From the NCBI RefSeq assembly GCF_900324485.2, contig NC_046653.1, forward strand, positions 17,283,285-17,347,284: 64,000 nt of DNA, read 5' to 3'. Source of the stretch: Mastacembelus armatus. Lineage: Eukaryota > Chordata > Actinopteri > Synbranchiformes > Mastacembelidae. Made by a program: the position numbers and the translations under genes. This document shows, piece by piece, positions 12,601-21,458 of this stretch. The first letter of the stretch is position 1; every line of letters starts with the position of its first letter. The notes below the pieces were generated by a model. The model had not been told where the DNA came from and ran no database searches. It was given only the letters and a program-made list of their open reading frames with translations.

Positions 12601-14732
12601 TAGCTTATCTCATCAAAAAGATGAACCCAGGTCTGCTTTTATGGCTGCACTTTTTTAATCGAACGAACTAGTTTACATTTATGCACCATTTTATAGATTC
12701 TTCATTATTTTGTTCCGTGTTCGTGGAAACAATTTGGATTTGAACAATGTTTGGCTACAAAGGCTGCGTTCACAATGTGACGGATTAGTTTGACATTTTG
12801 GAAACATTTGTATGTGCATATGACACAACTCTCATGTTTGTACATGAAACGTGAAGTTTCAAGCAGCAGAAAAAAAAACATTGGCTGAATTAAGATATGT
12901 GATTAACTGACCTCCAGAGGTGCTGGTAGGTGGATTTCCGTTACCTTCTGTACAAAGCTTGCTGTTCTGTGGCCTATTTCCAGTCTTTGAAGTAATTCAT
13001 AAGATCAACAGTTTTTATCTTCTAGCCACATATTGATATGGTATCAAACTATTCATTCATATAACCTGGAACATTGTTCAAACCTGTTGAAGTTTTATTT
13101 GAAATTCTGGAGATGCTAAAGTTTCAAAGTACACCAGTGTCAGGCAATAAAAACATCTATGATATTTTCATTTGATAAATAACATGCAGCCAGCTGGAAC
13201 AAAATAATACACAATAAATATGCAGAATAAAGTGAGTTTTCCACCCTTAAAGTTATTACAGAAGTTTTAAAAAGAAATAGGGTTAAGGGTTTTAGGACAT
13301 TGATGACTGTCTTAAGGTTGTTTAGTATAAGTAGGTACCTTGAATCATTAGTGAACTCTCTCTTCAGTGTTTTGGCTCACACTGCACATAGTTTGTACCA
13401 CTTCTATCTCTAATGTAAACATCTGACTTTTTGTTTTATGAAGCAAGATCCACCATGGATCAGGAAGTCCCAAGATCACAAGTTTAAACCCAGATAATCA
13501 ATACTGTAAAATAAATAATTCAATTCAATTCAATTTTATTTGTATAGCGCCAAATCACAATACAAATCATCTCAAGGCACTTTACAAAAACTAAACTAAA
13601 AACCCAACAAATCCCTTATGAACAAGCACTTGGCGACAGTGGAGAGGAAAAACTCCCTTTAATAATAAAACATTAAGTCCATTGCAAATTGTCCATGACA
13701 AATGTATTTCTGCTAAGAAAAGTATTAAATTGCACTTCACTGTGGAAAATGAACAGTGGAAATTCACCTTTAGTGTTTTCACACATTGTGATGTCTGGAG
13801 GGAGATTATTTATTTATGCACTTTCTTGTAATCCCTTCATCACGTTGAATCTTACCGAAACACACGACATGGCTTGAAAGTAGTTTTGACCACTCTGAAA
13901 ATATCATTTTTCACAAATTCCCTCTAACTACGACATAAAAGAGAAAGTCTGGGAAAAATCAAGTACAAACTTCTGCTCATTAAAGTTGAAGTTAGCCCCA
14001 AAGGAAAGAAGAGAGGTACATTATTTAATGTGCTGTATTGGCGCTGCTTTGAATTATAGCCATGTATATATATTTATACATACACCAACAGAGAATTATT
14101 AGACACCAAATATAAGAATCAAATTATCTGCAATATGTAAAAGAGAAATAAACATCATGTTTGATTGTGAATCATATTTTTGTGCCATCATTATACATCA
14201 AGCTTACCAATAAGTGTCTATCACTACTTACTGTTTTTTACAAATAGACTGTTGTAATGTTTTACCAAATGATAATGCTGTGTGGATAAAATATCTCTTC
14301 TCGTCTCACCTGTGATTCTTATTTTCTTTTTCAATAAAGAAATCAGAACTGATCAGAAAAATTAATCTGCAAAAAGTTAGTGCTCCGAAGTCATTTGAAA
14401 GAGTCGAGAGCAGCAGATTCTCTAAAGAGTTATCTGAGCACAGGCCCGAATTACAGAAGATAAGAATGACTTTTGTAATAGAGTGTAAATACAAAACGCA
14501 ATGGAGTTTAGTTTTAAAAATCAATTCAGGATCTGTCTCTTGACACCTAGTGATTCTTCAAATATCAGCTGGGTGATGCGATTATTTTTCTATTTCAGTT
14601 TTTTTTTTTTTCTTTTATCAAACTCAGTTAAGTCATTTGGGAAAATATGGATTTGTTTCACTTACCTTCACAGGAAGCAGGCAGCACAAGCACAAACAGC
14701 ACAACAAAAACGCCCGTCCTCAGTTTGTCCAT
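9624..14732 (-). CDS. Single-ITAM transmembrane signalling adaptor of the CD247 (CD3 zeta) / FCER1G family
   Basis: Immune-receptor signalling chain: ITAM tyrosines become phosphorylated and dock SYK/ZAP70-type kinases. Seven coding exons in transcript order: 14732-14666, 11663-11569, 10902-10876, 10695-10663, 10577-10518, 10423-10394 and 9695-9624, giving 127 aa. Residues 1-21 form a signal peptide. The very short ectodomain is followed by a membrane segment with ICYFLDGIL, carrying the family Cys32 and Asp36 used for dimerisation and for pairing with receptor Arg/Lys. The FREKFS junction resembles CD3 zeta more than FcR gamma. One perfect ITAM, YQEL-x8-YQEL, spans residues 73-88 and is split by an intron. 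A Lys-rich stretch (about residues 89-104) and a Pro/Ser tail follow. CD3 zeta normally has three ITAMs; I searched the introns by eye and found no others. The position next to POU2F1 matches human CD247. It could equally be the fish FcR-gamma-like gene, so no symbol is given. Confidence 0.85.
11739..11984. mobile_element. Short non-autonomous element (MITE-like) with imperfect terminal inverted repeats
   Basis: The left end (ACTTGTATGTCTGCCTTTG then TGAGGAC) and the reverse complement of the right end (ATTTGTATTTCAGTCCG then TATTAGGAC) align as inverted ends of about 27 bp. The inside is GGTTAG-rich without coding capacity. It sits in the first intron of the ITAM-adaptor gene beside a short TG run. 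The sequence type ('TGTGAGGAC ... GTCCTCA') is common in teleost genomes. A partial relative lies near 57.7 kb. Confidence 0.5.
13519..13665 (+). repeat. Teleost interspersed repeat with (AATTC)n head and 'TTTATTTGTATAGCGCC' core
   Basis: A run of AATTC pentamers is followed by TTTATTTGTATAGCGCCAAA, an AAGGCACTTTACA block and a GACAGTGGAGAGGAAAAACT block. This combination is found in many copies in percomorph genomes. A second, inverted piece is at 33150-33214. It lies in the first intron of the ITAM-adaptor gene. I do not assign it to a named superfamily. Confidence 0.6.
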
Positions 14733-15769
14733 GACTCTGTCTGTCTATATCTATCAAAGCTTCTTTATTTCTGACTTTCCCTCCTCGTTGCTTCAAGTTG
14801 CCTCAGTCAATTTTTACCCTCACTCTCGATCAGAGGAAGTGGCTGAACTGAATACCTGTCAGTGGACTGAGATGTGGTTGCGTGTGCTTCAAAGCATCAT
14901 ACAAACTTTAACACCCACAGAAAATGTCACTGACTGTGTCAAACAATTTAAGTGTTTATATACCGCTAATAAATAATATATGTAATATATGTAATGTTAT
15001 GAAATATTATGAAGTTAAACGTGTAATAACGTATAAGATAGAGAGGAATACTGTTAGAAGTCGAATGCTGAACTTTTAAAAGATACATTAGAAAAACGAA
15101 TTAAAGTTTTTTATTTTTATTTTCAGTATTTTTAGTGATGAACAAACTTTAAAAATGCTTCTTATGTCAGTGGCACGTATCTAAAAACTACAGTTTGTCA
15201 AGCTGAGGATAAAAATCTGATCTCAGGAAGAACAAAATTTAGTTAACATTGTCGGTTAACATTTAAACATAAAGATATGTAAGGTCCATCAGAAGGCTGC
15301 ACAAACATTGATTTGACATTTGCAGCTTGTTGCAGCCTGTTTAAGTAACTACATTCAAAGGTCAGAAGACAGGCTGCCTTTAAGATACTCAAGCGTTAGT
15401 GCGTCTGTGTAAAGGAAGGGGTTGTAGACATGAGACCTTTTCCCCTAAGATTCTGTTTGTCTCAAGTTACACAATCACACTGATCTGTGACACTTAACAA
15501 AACTCCTGTACTAGCAGGCAGATAACTGAGGTCAGCAAAGTTGCACAAACAGGACATTTCATTTTGACACCAGAGTGTAAAATGTTCTGGGACTTCTGAC
15601 AGAGGCCTGAGCTCACAGACCTTGTTAGTTAACCGAATGCAGTGGGCTTCCTTGTCTTGTGAGCTGCATGTAGTTTAGTCTGGGAAATTAAACTAACTAG
15701 TAGACAAAGAGTGAGGGATATAATGCATTTTACACTCTTGTAGCATTTTGTCTTATATACTGTTCCAAG
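14733..15769. other. 5' flank of the ITAM-adaptor gene, no gene seen
   Basis: This is AT-rich sequence between the adaptor start and a SINE. Only short chance open frames are present. The proximal promoter of the minus-strand gene should be in the first few hundred bases, which include the ETS-type site at 14832-14841. Confidence 0.5.
14832..14841 (-). promoter_or_regulatory. PU.1/ETS-type motif upstream of the ITAM-adaptor gene
   Basis: The sequence AGAGGAAGTG lies about 100 bp upstream of the ATG (14732, minus strand). It matches the PU.1 purine-rich consensus, which would fit expression in myeloid or lymphoid cells. The motif is seen; binding and function are inferred. Confidence 0.35.
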
Positions 15770-16066
15770 TCCATCCATCCATTATCTATACCTGCTTATT
15801 CCTAACCAGGGCCACAGGGATCTGCTGGAGCCTATCCCAGCTCTCTTTGGGTGAAAGGCAGGGGTACACCCTGGACAGGTCACCAGAGAGAGTCATCCAT
15901 TCAACCTAACATACATGTTTTTGGACTGTGGGAGGAAACCAGAGTACCTGGAGAAAACCCACACAAGCACAGGGAGAACATGAAGACTCCACACAGAAAG
16001 GCCCCTGATGAGTTTCAAAACAAATAACTTTCATAATGTGAGGCAACAGTGCTAACCACTAAATGG
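15770..16066 (-). mobile_element. tRNA-derived SINE of the mermaid/DANA type, inverted, old copy
   Basis: Read on the minus strand, it starts with an A-box-like AGTGGTTAGCACTGTTGCCT. It then carries the conserved SINE body (TGTGTGGAGT, TTCTCCCTGTG, GTGGGTTTTCTCCAG, ACTGTGGGAG..) and ends in GGATGGATGGA tetramer repeats at 15770-15785. The body differs from the family consensus as I recall it, so the copy is probably old. It lies about 500 bp upstream of the lamp1 ATG. Confidence 0.7.
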
Positions 16067-16240
16067 TGGTTAGACACATGGGACAGACACATGCACATGC
16101 ACATGCACTACATGGTGCCCATTTGGTCCAAGTGTCATCCAAAAATAAACATTTTGCACTGTAATGCGTGTGATGGGGGACAAAAGTCACAGTTTTCATT
16201 CTAAACAAATTAACGGGCCGTGTGTAGCGGGTCGCTGTGC

Positions 16241-16250
16241 ACCACGTGAC
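16241..16250. promoter_or_regulatory. CLEAR-like E-box upstream of lamp1
   Basis: ACCACGTGAC matches 8 of 10 bases of the CLEAR element GTCACGTGAC bound by TFEB/TFE3. A second E-box, GTCACATG, is at 16276-16283. Both lie about 280-320 bp upstream of the ATG. Lysosomal genes including LAMP1 are known TFEB targets, so the placement is sensible. Binding is inferred. Confidence 0.5.
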
Positions 16251-16470
16251 TTTCTGGGTGGTTCTTAAAGCGCCTGTCACATGCTCTTGATGTCAGTCTG
16301 CGGTGGTAGCGCTGGAAAACTGCTAAAGCCGAGCAAATTTAACACCACAGCTAGCAAATATAGATATCTGAGGGTAAATCAGCTGACCAGAAATAGGCTT
16401 TGTTACGGAGAGCAGCGCTTTATCATCTCAGACTGACTTTTATGCTTCCTCTGGCTGCTGCTGCTGTGAC

Positions 16471-16482
16471 GCTAACGTTAGC
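16471..16482. promoter_or_regulatory. Palindrome GCTAACGTTAGC in the lamp1 5' region
   Basis: This is an exact 12-bp self-complementary sequence 82 bp upstream of the lamp1 ATG. It is followed by CTAGCTAGCTTAGC. The same 12-mer occurs at 31428-31439 and 34159-34170, each near another gene's start. Confidence 0.6.
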
Positions 16483-16563
16483 CTAGCTAGCTTAGCTGCC
16501 TGTCGTGTTGCTGTGATTTTCTCCGGACAAACGCAGAAACAGCCGCAGGGAAACCAGAGAAAC

Positions 16564-18541
16564 ATGAAGCAGATCATCAGGGTCCACTCACGGTGCCTGG
16601 GAGTTGTGTTACCGCTGATTTTAGGTGAGTGTTGGTTCCGTCTATCTAACAGTCACGGGTTACTCGCCGAGAAAAACACGAAGGATGAGCTGCGCAGAGA
16701 AATGAAGCAGCAAAGGTTATGTGTTTATGTAAAGCCTGTGAAAGTGTAGGTTGTTGTGAGGGTTAGTTTATTTGCTTGTTTTTAAACTGATAAGTGGGTG
16801 TGATGGTCAATAATGCTGAGCTCACATCTGCCAGTGTGTCTGATTAGTTTTGGTTTTAGAATTAATCTGTAACATAGAAAACAACACAAAGGAAAATCAT
16901 AATAAAAGTGTGTCAAAGCCTTTGATCTATGTCTGTATGCATGTACATATTATAAATATTGTTATATTTTATAGAATACATATAGAAAATGTTGCAGATC
17001 TGTCAAACTTATTACCTGAGTTACTTTTGCAGCTGCCATCCTGCACCAAGGTTTTGCTACTGTTGCCCCACCCACGATTGCCCCAACCACTGCTGTACCA
17101 CACAAAGACCCTGGCAGACCTGAAAGAGGAACCTACAGTGTCACCAGCCAAAATGGTACTGCCTGTTTACTGGCATCCATGGGCCTCCAGCTCAACATCA
17201 CCTTCAAATCTGTTCCCCAGAATAAGGTACTTGCACACGCTCAGGTTTTGCCTGAATACTCCTGGAGCTAAAAAATACATAGACACACGTGCAGGTTTGA
17301 AATGGTAAATCTTGCATCCTTTATTTACAGACTGTGCAAGATGTTGTGAACCTTCAGCCCAATTTGACCAAGAGCTCCGGATCCTGTGAGTCTGACACTG
17401 CATCTCTGCAGCTCACAACAGATGCAGACAAAACCATCCTCACCTTTGTTTTCACCCTGGTAAGTTATTGTATTAGCTCTGTCTATTGCAAGTCTGTCCA
17501 TAAAACCATCTGCCATTTATCCTATTGCACTGGCAGTCTTTTCTACAAAAACGTCCTGAATCAGCCACTAGATGGCAGTGTAGTCTTGAAATGAACTTTC
17601 TGGACTGCAACGTTATTGTCTTATGGTGGCCTTTGTTTTGTTCTCTAGAACACTACATCCCACAAGTACCACTTGAGTGAAGTGTCTCTGTCAGCATCTT
17701 GGCCAGACAAAGGTGAGTGCACTTCACCACCTGTGTTCATGTATGTATGGTATTCATAAATGTGCTCAAATTATCCCGGGATCTTAATCCAGTGTTCCCT
17801 ATTTGTAGCGTAGTCTCAGAAATGAATGAATGAAAGAAACTGTGACCTGCTGCACAAACAGGAACATAAACATGTACCCGATCCTAGACAGATGTGTGAC
17901 GCCCCATCTACCTACTCTGCCTTGTTAGTGTGATTCATAGAGTAAAAAAGATGATGAAATGAATCAGATAAATTAAACGGAGTTCCTGAGTTACTTATTT
18001 ATTCCCTTCTGCTGTGATCTTATTCATCCTGTTATGTTTTTTTTTTCTCTGACATAAAGTAGTCTTTCCTGTCTTTTCATTCCTGGCTCTGTCCTCTGCC
18101 ATAGAGCCAGTATCAGTCCATAACCGCAGTCTGAACTACATGCGGGGAACCCTGGGCTACTCATACATGTGTCATAAGGAGCAGACTCTGAATGTGGCCC
18201 AGAATGTGTCCATCAACACCTTCCAGTTGCAGGTTCAGCCTTTTGGTCTCACTGGGGATAAGTTTGCAGCAGGTAAACTCTTTTTTGTTTGTTTGTGTTT
18301 TTTTATTGACATGAACAAGAGTTGATTCTCTTATTGACATGTAGAACGTGAATAAATGATCTTATTGTTCGAATTTGTTTTTCCTAATATCTTTCTCCCA
18401 GCTGAGGAATGCCAGCTGGATGAAGATGACATGTTGATTCCCATCATTGTTGGAGCAGCTTTAGCAGGTCTTGTCATTATTGTTCTCCTGGCCTACCTCA
18501 TTGGCAGGAAGAGGAGCCATGCTGGCTACCAAACCATCTGA
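16564..18541 (+). CDS. lamp1: Lysosome-associated membrane glycoprotein 1, short form with one luminal domain
   Basis: Major glycoprotein of the late endosome and lysosome membrane. Six exons: 16564-16624, 17033-17226, 17331-17459, 17649-17712, 18105-18272 and 18402-18541, giving 251 aa. The order is a signal peptide (about residues 1-30), a short Pro/Thr-rich hinge ([12 protein letters not shown]), one LAMP domain with four Cys (two disulfides expected) and six N-glycosylation sequons, a membrane segment (about 217-240), and the cytosolic tail [11 protein letters not shown]. That tail has the GY-x-x-hydrophobic lysosomal sorting signal of LAMP1. The domain aligns with the membrane-proximal domain of mammalian LAMP1 ([18 protein letters not shown]). 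Mammalian LAMP1 is about 417 aa with two such domains. Here the membrane-distal one is absent, and intron 1 (only 408 bp) has no room for it. CD68, LAMP3 and LAMP5 also have one domain, but the tail is that of LAMP1. Confidence 0.93.
17565..17580 (+). promoter_or_regulatory. Strong CTCF-type motif in a lamp1 intron
   Basis: CCACTAGATGGCAGTG fits the vertebrate CTCF core consensus CCASYAGRKGGCRS at every position. It lies in the intron between lamp1 exons 3 and 4. It could mark a chromatin loop anchor between the POU2F1/CD247 block and the 13q34-type block. The match is seen; occupancy is inferred. Confidence 0.55.
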
Positions 18542-20330
18542 GGTGGCCTGTTGCTCTCATGAGTGCGATATCCCACCTTTGAAATTAACCACTGTTTTAG
18601 AGACTTAACACTCCACCTTCCCCCTCTCTCTCTCCATCCTCCATCTCCCTGCCTCTCTGTGTGCTGTCCTCTTGCCCTTGTCAGTAACACTAGTCAACGA
18701 GGTTGATATGCGCTTTCTGAACTTACCGGCTCTTTCATAAAAAGGGACTTTGTTTGGAGATTGTAAAGAAATGAGGTAAAACTCTTTACTGGTACCATGT
18801 AGAGCAAAGGGTCCATGAGGGTCCTCAAGTTTGTATTCTATTATTTATGATTTCTGTGAAAGCAATTTTGAGGGATTGTGGGGTTTGAGGGAATTGCTAC
18901 GGTAGCATTTCTTGTATTGTTTGGTAACCATGTTTAATGGTTTTACCATAAATGAAGTTTGTTATTAAGAAGGGAATATTTGTATAACTTAACCCACTTT
19001 ATTGCAACTCTACATTTAGCCCATGTATGCAGATTTTAGAAGACGTACTAAAAACACAGTAACCTGATCCTGAAAGGATGTGAGACGTCATAGTAGATGC
19101 TTTACATTTAGGAATTATGTTTGTCCTCTGCAATGATATGCCTGTCTTTCCTCCTTAATACACATTTTGTATGAATGCAGTTTTCAGCTCTCAGATGCAA
19201 ATTAGCTTTCTCACTGAAGGTATTGTGGGAAATAAGCTTATTGGCTTTATTGTAGAGAATTAGATGAGAAGGTTGATGTCACACTTGGCTTCTGTTATAT
19301 ATCAAGCTAGAGCCAGGAGACAGTAAGCTTTGCTTAAATACTGGAAACAAGAAAACAGCGAGTCTGGCTCTCTGGAAAGGAGCAAATCAGCCTCCTACCA
19401 CCTGTAAAGCTCACTAATTAACACGTTATACTTGTCTGAAGTTGCACTTTTTGGGGGGTTTATGTGCCAGACGATCTCAGCTGAGAGCTGTGACTTCAAG
19501 CGTACACTAGGAACTAGGAGGTTTTTTGGTTTTGGCATAAATGAAACTAATTAGATATAAAATGGTACTTAGTGAACTGTTAAGGTGGTGGTAGGTGGGT
19601 TTTGTTACTTTTGGACAGTCAGGTTTGCTTTTGCACTCTGCGTACAGACTGTAAACATTCAGTCACTGCACTGACATGCAAATGTATTCAATCTTTTCAG
19701 CTAACTCAGTGCAAGAGTAAAAAGTATATTTCCCAAAGCAATTACAGCCACTCATTTGGATTTTGCTGTTACAAAATAGAGGCATACCAGGCTTTATATC
19801 ACAAATATAAAAAGTACTGTTGCTTTAATGCATGAGAAGCTCAGGACATCCCTGCAGGAACATAATAATGTTGATGTATCATAGTCCACTGGTTGGTTGT
19901 CTTTTTTTTGTTGTTTTCCTGAATTTGGGCCCACTTGGGATTTTAGTTTCTGAAGGGAAATAAGTTACACTAAAAAAAACAGCCCCATGTAATGATGAAA
20001 ATGGCCAAAATGCTCTGGTCAGTGTTCATCAGTGCCTTCCCAGCTGCAACACAGGCGGGATTCAAGTAAAGCCAATATTCACTGAGGTACTCACTCACTT
20101 ACTGACCCTATGTGCTGCCATGTATGGGACATTGTGTCTCACATAGCCTTCATATACTGTTACTACTGTTGATTGTTTGACGTAATAGAAGAAAGTACAG
20201 ATACTTTTTTTTTTCCTCCTTCATCTGAATATTTGTGTAGTGATTTAATAAGGTTCTAATGGATTTGTTTGAACTGTTTTCTAAAGGAAAGGTCATTAAA
20301 AGTGAACAAAAGTCTGTTGGAGTTTTTGTT
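18542..20330 (+). other. Probable lamp1 3' UTR
   Basis: AT-rich non-coding sequence after the stop. ATTAAA at 20295-20300 is followed by a T/G-rich tract (GTTGGAGTTTTTGTTTGGTC), a good candidate cleavage site. That would give a 3' UTR of about 1.8 kb. No open frame here resembles a gene. Confidence 0.45.
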
Positions 20331-21458
20331 TGGTCTTCATACAGTTTTGTCAGCTGTCAAACCTGTTTCTATATTGTTTGTTTAGACTCCTTAGATTTGG
20401 AGGATTATTAAGAACAGGTGTGGTGTTGAATAGCAGAAATTGTTTGATATATCAAAGGCTAAATTACAACTGTAATGGGTAATAATCAGAATAGCACTTA
20501 ATTGTTTTTGAACAGGTAAAACTGGCATACATGACTTAAATGAGAACCACCAGTGTTTTTAATATTGTATAGTTTTATCATATTCACATAAAGAGTCCTC
20601 AGGCACCAGCTGCCTGTTACATGAAGCATGTTCTCCTCATCAGAATAGAACCAGAAAGTCTGTTTACATCAGTCCATGTTCTGAATTTCTAGGGGTGGCA
20701 CTGGAGGGGTTGCTAAAAGGGCGTACCAGCTAGTCAGTCAGATGTATGTGCTTTTGTGTACTAAAAAGAGACGACGACTAAAAAAAAAAGAGAGATTTAG
20801 AACGACTGAAAAGAACCTGCTGATTTTGAGGTGGTTCTAGGCTGGAACAAAAGAGCTTAACAAGCTTCTGTCTGAGCCTGAATACAACAGATTGTGTTTT
20901 GGTGACTGAGACATATTTTATACAGTGCAGTTGATTTAATTGTTTTATTGACATGACTCAAAAGTGCTAGTGGATTTCAAACTTCAGCTTACAGGAATAA
21001 TTTGTTTGTCGTGTAACACTAAAATCATTTCCTCTTACCTTTGTTTTAAAGAGTTCAAGCCATTTTGAACAGGACACAGATTTAGGTATCAGCTTTCTTC
21101 AGTTCATAAAAACTGAGCCCACACTAGGCTCTGCAAATTGATACAGAAGCTAACATCTAATTTTACTTTGTATTGTGAAATAGAAGGTTTCAGCAGTATT
21201 AAATTTAGTGTTTAAGTTCAAGAGTCCTCTCTGGACACTCACAATTTGCATTCTCTTTTGTTTTTCTGTACAGTAACAATACACATCTTATCAGTCACAT
21301 GACAGATTTAAATACCTTTCAAAAGTGTCACGTGTGATGATTTTGAATTATTTATAGCAGCAAAAAATAGTGTAATATACCAACATATCATCAAATCACC
21401 ATTTAGCAAAAGCATATGTTTCCTGAGAATAAATTTGGAGGATCGCTGAACCAATACT
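20331..21458. other. Interval between convergent lamp1 and grtp1
   Basis: No gene seen. A minus-strand AATAAA at 20944-20949 may end the grtp1 transcript, for a 3' UTR of about 0.5 kb. Confidence 0.4.
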
